From positions 36,471,001 to 36,535,000 of the forward strand of contig BSWB01000003.1 in assembly GCA_033239125.1 (NCBI GenBank): DNA of 64,000 nucleotides, given 5' to 3'. The translations under genes were made by a program, and so were the position numbers. The notes under the pieces were generated by a model, which had not been told where the DNA came from, made no database searches, and saw nothing but the letters and a program-made list of their open reading frames with translations. Shown in pieces: positions 46,059 through 58,700 of this stretch. The stretch comes from Fagopyrum homotropicum (taxonomy: Eukaryota > Streptophyta > Magnoliopsida > Caryophyllales > Polygonaceae). Positions within the stretch are counted from its first letter, which is position 1; every line of letters begins with the position of its first letter.

Positions 46059-47546
46059 ATGAAGGTCTCTATGGTGGTCGTCGCTCTGGTTTTTCTTACC
46101 GTGTTTGAATTAGGGGTTTGTAGGGAATTTGGAATCGTGATGAGGCAAGAGATGACTGGTATGCAGGATTGCAAGGGTTTCCAAAACAACGTTGAGATCG
46201 AGAATCTCGGTCGTTTTGCTGTCCAAGAGCATAATCGTTTGGAGGTATGTTGTTTTAATTGAATAATTAGGGTTTTCAATTAGCAATTTGTTGTTCGAAA
46301 TTTCACTAAATTTACAGATGTCAAACTTTTATGGGTGAGCATCGCCGACCTAGGGCTTCCAGTCTGATTCTGGTATCCTTTGTTTGTGTATGAATTAGAA
46401 ATTTACGGGCCCTTCGGATGAACTTCGGAAACGGAAATGAAACTAATATAATCTATTTCTATGTCATAGAGTTTTCCTCATTCTTAATATAAAATTTTCC
46501 TTTCCCGGTTTTGTTTTCGGTTTCAAAATTCATCAAGTAGCTAGTTAACTTAATATACAACCATAGTCTTTTTATATGGAAAGCGCATGATCCTTTGCGT
46601 TGTTAAATTTTTATTCAGTTGAGATGAAGAGAATTGTCTTTGTTTCATTTGTTGTGATACTTGCAAGTTTAAGTCACAAGTATTACGTTGTGATCGATTG
46701 CGTTCTGTTTCATATGATCCTAATTCATGCATGAACTTGGTTTGAACAAATGAATTTTCCAGAATGGATTACTTGAATTTGCAAAGGTGCTTAAAGTTCA
46801 AGAGCAAATTGTTGCTGGTAAAGTGTATCATTTGACCCTAGAAGCAATTGACGCTGGTAAAAAGAAGATATATGAAGCGAAGATCTGGGTGAAGCCTTGG
46901 TTGGACTTTAAGCAGCTCCAGGAATTCAAGCATTCATCAAACATCTTGCCATTCTCAGTTTCAGATCTCAGCATTATGCGCGGTAGGAAATCAATGTCAA
47001 AAACTTACATGTTATGATCTTGGATTTAAATCTGTGCCAACACAGGAAGAAACATTTTTGTAAGCACGGGTTTAATTATTTTAACTTTACTAAGATGTAG
47101 GAGTGCGTAATGAAAGTAAACAAGTGAGCTTTAATATTGTAATTCATTGTTTTATATGTAAATCAGATGGACTGCAAGAAATTCCAATACATGATCCTGA
47201 AGTCCAGACTGCTGCAAGTCACGCTGTCAAGACTATCCAACAGAGATCCAACTCACTCTTCCCCTATGAACTTCTAGAGATTCTACATGCTAAAGCCGAG
47301 GTTACGCTGAAATTTACATGCTTACACCCATAAGTTATGTTCAAGCTTGCATTTATACTAATGAAGACTGACACTTGTTTTTGGTAGATTATTGGAGATT
47401 TTGTTAAGTATAACCTCATGCTGAAGTTGAAAAGGGGAGCAACAGAGGAGATGTTCAAGGTTAATGTCCACAAGACTTCTGCTGGGAAGTACCTGTTGAT
47501 GCTGATGGAACCATATAACCAGTCGTCAACATGTATGGACAAATAA
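46059..47546 (+). CDS. Phytocystatin with C-terminal extension (AtCYS6/7-like)
   Basis: Exons 46059-46244, 46763-46982, 47167-47300 and 47388-47546 join in frame to 232 residues, about the size of extended plant cystatins such as AtCYS6. Residues 1-22 form a signal peptide (MKVSMVVVALVFL). The cystatin domain has the plant LARFAV-type motif (LGRFAVQEHN), the QxVxG loop as Q-I-V-A-G and the second hairpin K-P-W, so it should inhibit papain-type (C1) proteases. The C-terminal cystatin-like half carries S-N-S-L followed by FPYELLEIL, the motif linked to inhibition of legumains (C13). It likely acts in the secretory path or vacuole. No break is seen. Confidence 0.93.
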
Positions 47547-48522
47547 TCGACTATACGGTATGATTTGAAACAAGGCTTGCATCCTATATGTTTTCTAATT
47601 TCTGTATACTGATCGATGAAATTGACGCTACCCTTCTATGTTGTAACTTGATCTAGCTAGCATATGTGCCCATATTCAAGATAATCTGTATAGCATTTAA
47701 AGCTGTTTCTTTTTTGTTTTCCAAACCAGCATGCCAATCTTTATTGCGAGTCTGTCACATAATTAGAAATTAATTAAGATCCTGAACATTTTACTTGTGT
47801 TGGTTGTATGTTCTTCTAACTTGGTAATTGGTATTTGGTAGAGACGTTGCTGATTGATCCCAAAGTTATGCAAGCTTCTAGATTTATGACTGAAAAACAT
47901 TGTGCCTCTTTCGTGTATTTGTTTCGCTTGAAATGCATTTTTCAATATCATCATTTTGATAAGTAGATTGCAAAAAGACTTGAAAACATCATTAGTAAGG
48001 GCTTGCTTTGGAAAACAAGCTTTTTGGGTAGTTGAAAGTTTTGTGTAGTTTTAGCTTTTTTGGTAGAGTTTTGTAAATTGTGAAGATCTAATGAAAAATC
48101 TGATAATTGTTTGGTAGGTTAGGTTTGTGGTTAGATTTTCACGTGAATTTACTAAAAGAATAAGTTGAAAATAACTAAACAAAAAATGTATGGAAATGGG
48201 TTAGAGGGGGTATATATTTGATTAAAAAAAGCTACTTGAAAGCAATTTAACAAACTACCTAAACTTTTCTCAACAAAGATTAAAAAATTTCTCCAAAAAT
48301 CTGATCAGTTATATACTGGAAAAAATCTCAAACTTACCAAACACCCAACACCGTTGACTTTCAAATTTGCAAAGCTCCCTGATAATCTAGTAAAGAAACT
48401 AGGCCAAACACGATTGCAAAAACTTATTCTTCAACAAAAGTGGGTTCGCAAAATCTTATTCTTTAACAACAGTGGGTTCGGTACTGCGCCATTATGATCC
48501 CCAACCGCAACAAGCCAAGCAT
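47547..48522. other. Cystatin 3' region; possible MITE at about 47995-48350
   Basis: No gene. TAAGGGCTTGCTTTGG near 47995 and TTACCAAACACCCA near 48335 form a weak inverted pair of the GGGCxTGTTTGG kind seen in plant MITEs. No target duplication was found. Confidence 0.3.
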
Positions 48523-49800
48523 TAGGGGTGAGCATCGATCCGTCGGATATCCGGATAAATTTTTTATTAGTCAAAGTCTGATCCAGATCCGGCTGGATAT
48601 TCGAGAGTTTTTGTTGGATAGGATAATTACCCCTGGATATCCGGCCGCTCTATTACTGTCGGAATATAATTATTGGTATTCAAATTTGATATGGTTGGAT
48701 CAGATCATTATTCGTGGATATCCGGTGATCCGAATGATATTATCCTGACTTGACTTCTCATTGATCCGCCTGGTTGTTCCAAAAATTCAAATAAAATTGC
48801 ATGTTTACATAACTAATACATAATCTAAACTCCAAGGCATTGAGAAATACTTAGAAATTACATTAAATATTCCCAACACACATAATTTTGACAATAGAAT
48901 CATCCATCTCCTTTAAACCATATATGCAACCAAATTTAGGATACGAAACACATCTCACAAATGTAGAACTTCCTTCCTAGGACACTAGAATGTAGAACTT
49001 CCTTCCTAGGACACTAGAACCCAATGATTAATTCTCCTTCTCAAATACTCAATGACTAAATCATTGGAACTATCATCCAAATAATATTCATAATGTTTTT
49101 GATTCCCTATTCCACTAAACATTTTTCAACCGCACTACCAATCAAATGCCCAACATGTGGACAAAAGTTCACAATTCTTCTATGCAAAGTCCAATCATCA
49201 TCAATGAAATGAACAATGAGACGCATATACCTTAAGTTCTTATTACTTGAAGTGCATGCATTTATAGTAAAAAAAAAACTCTAGAAAACAATTTATGAAC
49301 ACTATTTTTCAACCTTTTCATTTATCATGATACATTTATATCAATCTCTAGCAACTATATAAAGGAATTATAAATTCAGGTTACACCTCTAAAACTCTCC
49401 CGCTCAACAATAGAAAAAGCAAAATTATCCACAATAAACATCCGAGCAATGGACTTCCTACATCTTTCTTGAATAAATTGTCACGTGGATGACACATAAA
49501 TAATTTCTACATTTTCATTATCATGAACAAAAGTCTTTTTACTCATTCTAAGCAACTTATGTTTTCTTTCCCTCAATGTTCGATGAAAACTTCTTGCATC
49601 TATTTGTATGGTTCAGTAAAGAGGTAGTGCCATTTGTTTTATTAACAACCTATCTTACTATCACAATGTTTGCATTTTCCAAAGTTTTCATCCGAAGTTT
49701 CAATAAAGTGATCCCAACAAGAAAAAGTTTTAGACTTCCTCTTATTGCATTCACACTTTGAAGTAGGTGGCTTGCTAACTCTGTTTTTTTTTTACTCACT
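48523..49800 (-). pseudogene. hAT transposon fragment with transposase remnants
   Basis: The left end TAGGGGTGAGCATCGATCC is hAT-like and is followed by GGATATCCGG repeats. On the minus strand, 49760-49550 reads a BED zinc finger (SCWDHFIETS, GKCKHCDSKI, then NGTTSLLNHTNRC after a frame break). Bases 49280-49040 read the next hAT block (YMRLIVHFIDDDWTLHRRIVNF, VEKCLVE). A 29-bp exact tandem duplication lies at 48961-49018. The catalytic and dimerisation parts are missing. Confidence 0.6.
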
Positions 49801-50218
49801 GCTCAACTTTAAGTATGACAATAACAAGAACATTATTCAGTTCAAATTCGGTCGAAGCTATTTTTAAATCCTGAAATTATTATATAAAAGTAATTGAAAT
49901 ATAAATGTTCATAAATATGAAGTAAATGAAAAACATCCGGAAGTAATAACATCCAGAAATATAAATGTTCATGAAACTTTCTTTGAATAATTCAATATTT
50001 TAATCATCCACCGTAACTAAAGTCATGTGAAGTAATATTATGATGCTAAGATAGTATGATTATACGTATAAATGATGTTAAGATAATATAAATGCAAATA
50101 TTGTGATGTGTGAAGAAAATATCAATATTAAAGTAATCCAGGAGTAACAACATTCACTTTAAATTAGTTTAGTTATGATCATTATGAAGTAACAATATCG
50201 AGATGTAATTGACTACCC
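49801..50218. other. AT-rich spacer, no gene
   Basis: Only short imperfect repeats (GAAATATAAATGTTCAT at 49895 and 49958) are seen. Confidence 0.5.
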
Positions 50219-50399
50219 ATCAAGAATAGAGCTGATACTAAGCGGGTTCGGGCTGGTTCTGGTCCGGGCTTTTTCTATTTTTTTTGTCGGGATGTCCGGG
50301 CCGGATCTAGGCTTTTTACCTTGACCGTACCCGTCCGGATGTCCGGGCCGGGTTGTCCGCCGGGTACCCGGATATATTATTTTTACTGACTAATAAACC

Positions 50400-50800
50400 T
50401 GTGTTTTCCCTATCTAAAATCTGCATTAAAACTGCTCAAATTCTGCATTAAATTGCCTAAAATACTACACTAAACCTGCTCAAATTCTGCACTAAACCTG
50501 CTCAGGTAACTCACATAAACCTGCTACTGCACTAAACCTGCTACTGCACTAAACCTGCTATAAACCTGTTACTGCACTATACCAAAATGCTATAAACCTG
50601 CTCAAATTCTGCATTAATACTTGCATGAAAATCTGCATTAAAAACTCCCTAAAAAACTGCATTTAAAATCCATACAAATATGCATTTAACCTGTTAAAAA
50701 TCTGCACTACATTCAAACATTCATCCTATTCAAAATCTGCACTAAACCTGTTTAAGAACCAAACATTCATTCAATCTGTTTAATATACATAAATTATGCA
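50400..50800. repeat. hAT subterminal repeats (CTGCACTAAACCTGCT family)
   Basis: About fifteen CTGCA(C/T)TAAA and AAACCTGCT units in irregular order sit between the left terminus and the transposase 3' end. Such repeats in Ac-like elements bind transposase; this role is inferred here. Confidence 0.7.
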
Positions 50801-51088
50801 TTCAAAATCTGCATTCAAAATAGTCCAATGATCATAACAATACAAACATAGTCCAAGTTTTCTCCAAATACAAACTTAGTCCAAGTTTTCTCCAAATACA
50901 AACTGAAATTACATAAGTCAATAAAAAACAGCAACATTAGAATTTAGAAACCAACAAATATCATTCTTTCTCGGTAATGCTTGACTCGTCATCCTCGTCA
51001 CCCTCCTCCCCCCGTTCACCTATTTGAAGGATCTTGGATTGACCTTGGAAACATCAAAACAAATTCACATCTAATCAATATGAAACTA

Positions 51089-54000
51089 CTATAATAATTT
51101 ATAATCATATATAAAACATAAGAAAAGTAGATCAATTACCTTCGACAAAGCCACTAACACGCAACCAATCTTCGTGCATGAAAGTGCTTCGATAGTATCA
51201 ACAGCAAGAGAGTTTCTCGAATATGTAATAATCTTTTTTCCCAAGCTAAAAGCAAATTCAGATGGAACACTTGAAATAGGGATAGATAGAATATCCCGAG
51301 CCAAAGAAGAAAGGGATGAAAAAGTGTTAGAATTACATTTCCAAAATTCCATTATATCAAACTCCTTCCTAAAATCATGATTCTTCTCATCCAAATACTG
51401 CTCCAACTCAGGTTTATTAGTAGTCTTCATTTTATTGCTTAAATGTTCAAACAAACTAGCATAAGGAGAATGAAAACCCCTCCGTTCTGTAAATTCAGAA
51501 TCAGTCAAGTCCACTACTGCACTGTTACTATTTTCAGCACTATTTTTCTCCACTACAGCCCCATGATGTTTGTATACATCTAACAACTCTATCAAAGAGT
51601 TCTTAATTTTCTCAATAATATCTTTAGCATTTTCTTCCCCAAACAACCTTTCATAGCAAAAATGAACCCCTTCCAATTTCATACGAGGGTCCAAAACAGC
51701 AACAAAAGACAAAAACTTATTATAAACACCCCAATACTTTGAAAACTTCATTTTCATTTGAGTGACCATATCAGACAAAATGCAATAAGGACCTTCAGCA
51801 ATAGATGATAGATGCATATGAATACTCCACACCCCATGAAAGTAAATGTTGGTTGTGGGTGTCTTTGAAACAGAAAATTGATTAGTTACATCATAAAAGA
51901 TATGCAGAAATTTGTAAATCTCATCCACCTTTTCCCAATCCTCCACCGTCAAAAGATGTGTTTTCAAATCTGAATCTTTGCTAACAAAACTATCAATTGG
52001 ATCTCGAAAGTATATAAATCTATCGAGCATCATGAATGTGGAATTCCACCTAATAGGAGTGTCTAAACGCAGCTTCTTAGTAGATTTCAATCCAAAGTTT
52101 GTGCAAGCAATTTCTTAGAACTTTTTCTTCTTAGGTATAGAATGCCTTAGATGAATGATAATCTTACGAATTTTGACAAGAACCACATCTAAAAGCTTCA
52201 AACCAGCTTGCACCACCAAATTAATAATATGACAACAACAACGCATGTGAAAAAAATCTCCCCCAAATAACAAAACATTTTTCCTAACAAGATGATTCCT
52301 AAGGGATGCAATCGTAGTGTCATTATATGATGCATTATCAAGGGTAAAGGTAAAAACCTTATCAAAAATTTTCCATTCACCTAAACATAGCAAAATCTCT
52401 TCAGCAAGAGAAACGCCATCAAAAGGAGGGGTTAAAGCTGAAAATTTGATCATCCTCTTTCGTAATTGTAACACCCCAAATTTTACAACTTAGGGAGTTA
52501 CTGGTTAGGACCGCACAGTGGGTCCCGACCTTAGTTTGACAACAACTTAACATGATCTTACAACAAGGCACATATAAGAAAAACCAAAAATCATAAAATA
52601 GTTCTTAACAATGTATGAATGTGACCAGATCAACTAACAACCGGAAAACGTAATATAACAAAATACGGAAAGAACGACAAGAGACAAAGTCCAACTGTAA
52701 ATCCCACAAATAAAGAAACTGTAAAACATCCTAAAGTACGACACCCCGGCTGACCACTACCAAATGAGCTAGTAGAACATCATGCTGGCACTCAACCGTT
52801 TATTATCTATTATTTAAGTGATTCACATTATTCAATTTAAGTTGTGGCACGAGAGCTATTAACAGCTCTCGCCTCCGTTCCTTATCCAACTGGGTGTAGG
52901 TCTAGCTGACCTCCGCCGGTAGCATCACTACAAACCGAGTATGGACTAGTCCCTAAAGAAACCCCCAGCGCTCGCAAGCTAACTGAGCAGAATGCCACCG
53001 CCCGTTACTCTTAGGCCAAGTATAGGTCGGTAATTATATATCACAACCTATCTCTCTAAACATTTCAATCACACACCACTATCATCATTCATACTCATAT
53101 TTAGAAGTCAGCTAAGTAAGCCCAAAGGACTTACTTGATATAAGCTCGACTCTTTGTAAACCACTCGCTCAGTAAACTGTAGCCACTCAGTTGCCTGCCA
53201 AAGGCGATAAGTGCATTAGCACACTCTCACGTAGTTAGAAGTCTAAGACTTCTAAGACCGAATAATGTATTAAGACATAACTAGTTACAGTATTAATTTA
53301 GGGTAAAATGACCATTTTACCCTTGGTCCCGAAAGTCCCAAAATTCCACAGTTCAGGTCTAAACTCCTATTTGATATTCTAAAATCATATACTAACTCTT
53401 AGAGTATAGTTTTGTTACCAACTGTCACTTTTCTTATTTCCCTATTTTCCAAAGGTCGTAAAGGTCTAACTTCGGTTCTAAATATAAAATTCGTAATAAC
53501 TTATAACAGTTCCGAATTAAATCTCTAGATCATCCATGAGGTTCTATCTAACCTTAGGAGAAAGAATTCCTCAAAACTGTTCAGCCATTATTTTTATAAA
53601 AATTCACAAAGTTGGCTACTACACTTATTATTCCTATACTTAGCCAAAAATCTAAGTTTACCAAAAACTGCTCAACTACCTAACTTCGGAAGCTTATAAC
53701 TTCTAATCCGACCGTTCATTTCCTCTCAAATTTTTATACCATATACTACGTATAACCGTCTACAACATATCCAAAATTCAACGGTGGATCTTTATCCCAA
53801 CGCTCAAACATTGGTCGACAAGGTGGACCGTTTTTAACTTAAAAGCTGAAGGAAAAAATGACTTTACAGCAGCCCCTTATTTCTATTGTTCATAATTACA
53901 GCAGCAGCCCTTGTCTCTACCCTTAAAGTCATCCTATGATCACTAGTTTGACCCTCAAGAGACATCCACAATTATCAGCTCTCACTATCTAGACTCGAAC

Positions 54001-55978
54001 CCCTTCTACAGCCGCCTCACAACAACTTACATCTGTACATATCCTATGCATCTACACCCTTTTTCTCATTCAGTTACGAAAGGATCAAACAGCAAGAGAG
54101 AAGAGATTTTACCTCTTCCAGCGGTGACTAGTCGGAGGTCTCTTTGATCGGTTTCGAAGGAAGGTTCTTCTATTTACCCTAGTTCCGCGCCACTCAGTTA
54201 CTGTCCTCCCTAGTACGAGAATAGATGGGGCCAGACAAGAACATGAGACAACCGTGGTTGAGTCAACTGTGTAGATGGGTGTTAAAGATTTAAGATGCAC
54301 TCACCTGTGGAACAAGAAGATGGAGCTAGATGTTTGGATCTTCTGCACTGGTACTCGACAGAAGTGTGATAGGGAGATGTACTGTACTTCCTGTTCGTGC
54401 CCAGAACAATCCAGGAAGGTTGATTACACTCAGTCGATAGGAACAAAAGAGGGAAGGTGCTGGTGCTTACCTAGTGGATCAATCGGCCGTTTGTTGTTGC
54501 AGCAACAAGAGGAGCGTATGCTACTGCTGTTGGAGCGTTCGATCAGCAAGAGAGGAAGGTAAGGCCGCCTGTTGCTGCTGAAATCCGTAGACAGAAGGGA
54601 GGAGGTGTGTTTATGAATCTGGACGGAAATAACACTCGCAGCGCACAAGGAAGGAGATCGGAATACGCTTGAGATCTGGCGTGAAATCCGGACAGTTACT
54701 TTCTGTGTAACGCTCTTCAGCAGCGTGGATCTTCATGGGCTGCAGCTATCGACGGCCAGTTTCTCTTCACTCCTGCTGGGCTGGACGTGAGGCTAGCAGA
54801 CTGGGTATTCTGGGCTGGCGGCTAGCAGGCTACACGCTGGGCTGAGGGAAAGGCTACGCACGCTGGGCTGGCGCTGCTGGGCTGGCGCTGCTGGGCTGAA
54901 GCGGACGCTGGGCTGGCGCTGGATGGAGGCAAGCAGTGGGCTGTTGGCTGCAGAAGCTGGAGCTGGGTAAGGTAACGCAGTGGGCTTCTGGGCTGCAGAA
55001 TCTGGAGCTGGCGCTGGAGTGAAGGGAGTCGCAGCCCGGTACTAATTGTAGTCCGGAATCGAGAACCCGAAATTGAATGCACGGAATAACCGGATACGGA
55101 TTATATTACAGTTTAGGATTGGTTATAAAACTCTATCATTTTATATGAAGGTAAGTTACATAAAATGATAAACTTATAAAAGGTTCTATCATTTTATGTG
55201 AAGGAGGTCTACATAAATGATAAATTTTATCATAATATGTCTAACTAAGTCGACGGATGTGAATCGATGGATCGAGATCGGGTTTATATCCGAAATAGAC
55301 GGAATAAAAATTCCGGATATTACAGTAATTTCCATTGTTTATCTACCCAATGACTTGTTACACACATGAACTCCTCTGAACTATTTTCACTTCTCCAATT
55401 GTCCGTTGTAAAACTTATCCTACCAGGAGTGTTTGTAACTCAGCACAATCCAACTTCTTAGTTTCTTTATAACGACCAATTGCATCTTTCTTAATAGTAA
55501 GTCGACCCACAAGATGAAAATCGGCTGCAATAGTTCTCAACAGATTTTTAAAACCGGGTTCTTCAACAATACTAAAAGAATGGCCTCCAAATACGACAAA
55601 TTGACATAAAGCTTCACGGATATCATCAAAACCAGCAAACTGACAACTTATAGACATTTGATTCACATTTATATTACTTGCAGAACCACCAGTAGATATG
55701 CATTAAATTTTCAGATCACGATTACGACGAGAAGTGCATGTAGATACGTATCTTTTAAGATGAGTTGTACCACTACCTGAATGAGCATTTAAAACTTTCT
55801 TGCAATAATTGCAAGTAGCCGTAATAGAACCTTTGTCATTCACCGATATAGTCATGTGAGCCCATACATTGGAAGTTAGATTTTTCCCCGATGATGTGCA
55901 CTGCTCAATCGGCGTATTTACTCCACTTGAAACCTCCATACAATCATCAATTGAATCCGGTGGAGATTGCTCAACCAT
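51089..55978 (-). pseudogene. hAT transposase, broken by a solo LTR
   Basis: ATG at 55978. BED finger at about residues 38-80 (VWAHMT, C-N-Y-C, GTTHLKRY); the expected second His of H-x(3)-H is Tyr (CAC to TAC). An in-frame TAA at 55705 follows, then FDDIREALCQFVV...FSIVEEPGF. A frame change near 55425 comes before GRISFTTDNW. The solo LTR with its GTAAT duplication cuts the codons of WKL/RKRM. After it come FDKVFTFTLDNASYND (DDE block) and HMRCCCHIINLVVQAGL. A TAA at 52115-52117 is followed by RWNSTFMMLDRF and the C-terminal dimerisation domain (YLDEK, SSVPSEFAFS, SRNSL, VEALSCTK-like). It is a RICESLEEPER/Ac-type transposase, inactive here. Confidence 0.85.
52468..55324 (-). mobile_element. 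Solo LTR, copy 3, inside the hAT transposase (target duplication GTAAT)
   Basis: It starts TGTAACACCCC and ends ATATTACA, with GTAAT at 52463-52467 and 55325-55329. Removing the LTR and one GTAAT restores the transposase reading at that site. Blocks such as TGGGTCCCGACC, AACAAGGCACA and the stem GAGAGCTATTAACAGCTCTC match copy 1 in the same orientation. ORFs inside (54275-55082) are not conserved. Confidence 0.9.
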
Positions 55979-56439
55979 TTTCTACAATATACAAACAATC
56001 AAGTTAGTCAACAAACTCAAAATAAGAAAAATCAGTATAGCAACATACAATCAAATTAGAATTTAGGATCAAAACAAGTAGTGGAAACTAAGAAAATATA
56101 ATTTACAAATCAGATTCACCACTCAGTCTTGTTTGTGTACTAAAAAATTCACAGTAATCCAGATAACAATATTAAAACACTAGCACTTGTTTGTGTTTCA
56201 TGACTTCAAAACCTTTAGTCCCAAATCAGATTCACTACTCAAAAATAATCAAATGCATAATTGTGATCAATATGGAGTATTAAGATTCATTCTAAAGCTA
56301 TTAGTATACAAACTTAAATGAATAATCAAATGCAATCAGATTCATGACTTCAGCACGTGGCATTAACCATTTGAGCTTAAGGGCACAAAGTTTAACATTA
56401 CAAATTTGCAGTAGAGTTAATGTACTCAAAAATTCAGAA

Positions 56440-56640
56440 TCATGACTAGAAGAAGTCTAGAACTCACTCAACAATTCAGATTCATGACTAGAACTCAAAG
56501 AAGGATCGAAACTAACAAAAAGAAGGGTCAAAACTCACTATAAAAATACAGATATGTTACTAGAACTCAAAGAAAGTTCGAAACTAACCAAAAGAAGGGT
56601 TGAATCCGGCGACAAAACTCAAAGAAGGGTCGAAATCCCG
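56440..56640. repeat. Tandem ~75-bp repeats in the hAT promoter side
   Basis: ACTAGAACTCAAAGAA(G/A)G(A/T)TCGAAACTAAC followed by AAAAGAAGGGT recurs near 56475, 56555 and (partial) 56615, between the transposase start and the right terminus. Confidence 0.75.
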
Positions 56641-57508
56641 TCGAGAAGCAAGTGAGACGCCGAGACTGTTGACTTCTGAAGGACGGCGAGTCGGCGAGTC
56701 GAGTGAGAACTGAGAGTCCGAGAAGGAAGGCTGAAGGCTGGAGACTGAAGAGGTGAGGTCGAAGAGTTAGAAGGAAGGCTGAGTCGCCAATCGCCGATCT
56801 GCGAGGGAGGGAAGCTTGAAGAGTCGAAGAGTGAGAATGAGGATCCTTAGACGGCGTTAGGGTTTCTCACTTTTACTTCCAACTTTCCAATCCTTAAGGA
56901 GTTAAGGGTTACCGCGTTACCTTACAAAATATAAAGCAATAATTTTTTTTTATAATCCGGGCCGGACAAGCAGCCGGCCGGACTTTTTATTCTGTTCAGA
57001 TCCGGCCCGGATGTCCGACCGGGCCTGAATTTTAGGTCCGACCGGGCTTTTCCTCTTTTCCATACCCTCCCGTTTTTGCGGGCGGTCAGGCCGGGCCGGC
57101 CGGGACGGCCCGGATTGTATCAGCTCTAATCAAGAAGTGATCAACTTCTAATTGTTCAATATTTTCATTTGATAAATATGATTATAAGTATAAATTAAAC
57201 ATAATTATGAAGTAATAGTATATATGAGCCACTAATCTAAATGTGGAAACTATACACCTAGAAGTAATCGACTGCACAATACACATCTAGTAACCTGGGG
57301 TAATAGTATCAACTCGAGATGGAACAAGATGACTCGAGGTACACAACCTTTTGTTAAAAACAAACTCGAGATAGAATCTACCCTAAACCTTGAAAGATAT
57401 GGGATTATGCTGGAAAGGTCCTTTAGAGTTTTAAAAACTACTAAACGGGGAATGCAACCACTCCCGTGGTTCCTAATCTCCACTTAACCAAAAAAGGCGG
57501 GGGAGACG

Positions 57509-57740
57509 GTGTCACAACTAAAATATGCACGTGTTATTGGCAGCCTTATTTACTTGACCAATTGCGCACATCCGGATTTGGCACACTCGGTCAATGTACT
57601 AAATTTCTACCCAAGTAGTACAGACTTGAAACACTACAATGACATAACTAGAGTATTGAACTACATACGTCATACTAAAAGTTATGGACTGCACTATCTC
57701 AACTATCCAGCAGTTCTAGAAGGATACATCAACTCTATCC
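57509..57740 (+). pseudogene. Ty1/copia reverse-transcriptase/RNase H junction fragment
   Basis: The frame reads YARVIGSLIYLTNCAHPDLAHS, then H-Y-N-D, RVLNYIRHTKSYGLHY, matching the copia pol end (Y-x-x-x-I-G-S-L-x-Y-L-x-x-x-x-R-P-D-I; YL-x-x-T-x-x-x-G-L-x-Y). It lacks the catalytic YVDD block upstream and the rest of RNase H downstream. Confidence 0.7.
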
Positions 57741-57935
57741 GATGTAGGTTCAAGTGGATAATCGCCAAGAGGAATGAACTTAAAGCCTATGAAAAAAGAA
57801 GATGGTTAAAGGACAACCCCACCTACGTGACTAGAGATCCCACGATGTAGGTTCAAAGGGACAACCTAATCGAGTTGAATCGAGTGGAGCACTATGAGAC
57901 TCACGTCTCTACCCAGTTTCTAAGATGATACACAA

Positions 57936-58140
57936 TGTTAATAGATTGTCAAATATTTCAATTCAGTAGTTCCTACTATTTAGATAGTTAGTTGTTTATC
58001 CCTACCATATATTACTCAACTTCTTCTATTGCATAGGCTGACGTTATCACTTCTTTGTACTATATATGCGTTTGTTCTGTATCAATACAACTTACTCATT
58101 CAAAAACATTCATCTCTCTTATAAGCTCATATAGTATCAG
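57936..58140 (+). repeat. Probable short copia LTR followed by initiator-Met-type primer site
   Basis: A TG...CA stretch (57936-58129) carries ACTATATATG and a ...CATCTCTCTTATAAGCTCA end. TAGTATCAG at 58132 follows, close to the usual copia primer site TGGTATCAGA. The left boundary is uncertain. Confidence 0.4.
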
Positions 58141-58153
58141 AAAAATAACCATT

Positions 58154-58700
58154 TTTTTTATCCATGGCTCTAAACACCACAAATCAATCTTTTTTATCCA
58201 TGGCTCTAAACACCACAAATCAATCTCTTCTCTTAGCTGTTGATATGACCTCTCCCAATCTGTAGATCCAAGTCCCACCCCTCGATCAGTATCAAACTTA
58301 CTCGCAATAATTACTCGTTATGGAAGACTACTATCATCTCGGTGCTTGAAATCTTCAAGATTGGCCATTTTATTATCGCTCGGACTTCACCTTTGGAGAC
58401 ATTACCACCAATTGCTCCGGCCACTGAGCACACCCCTAATCCTGAATTTTTCCAATAGCATTGTCATGATTGGTTCGTCCTTCTTTGGTTGAAATCGACT
58501 CTTTCCTAACAAGCTATATCTCTTGTTGCCACCACTACATCCTCCGCTTCTTCATGGGCTACAATCACCAAAACTTTTCAAGGACAATCAATGGCTCGTG
58601 AAATCACACTCATGACTCAACTCCAAATCCTCGTCAAAGGGTCCTCTTCTATTGTTGAGAGCAACCCCAACGATATATCTATTTTAGAGAATTTTGGGCT
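58154..58700 (+). pseudogene. copia gag remnant, with 36-bp tandem duplication at its start
   Basis: ATGGCTCTAAACACCACAAA with its leader is present twice, 36 bp apart (58154-58225). Downstream the three frames carry copia-gag-like pieces: NYSLWKTT, EHTPNPEFF, CHDWFVLLWLKSTL, SSASSWATITKTFQGQSMAR followed by EITLMTQLQIL, with stops and frame changes. Confidence 0.5.

Larger units (their letters stand above)
50219..57136. mobile_element. hAT element with 8-bp target duplication ATCAAGAA
   Basis: ATCAAGAA at 50219-50226 and 57129-57136 flanks an element with ends TAGAGCTGATAC and GTATCAGCTCTA. Both subterminal regions are rich in GGGCCGG/GTCCGG (50240-50370 and 56955-57115). It is 6902 bp including a 2857-bp solo LTR, so the original element was about 4.0 kb. 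A transposase gene lies on the minus strand. Confidence 0.93.

Noticed and set aside
54275..55082. ORFs on both strands in the third solo LTR
   Set aside because: Not shared by copies 1 and 2; the GCTGGGCTGG-type local repeats explain the open frames.
58055..58278. ORFs with duplicated SKHHKSI or EPWIKK segments
   Set aside because: They arise from the 36-bp tandem duplication at the copia gag start.
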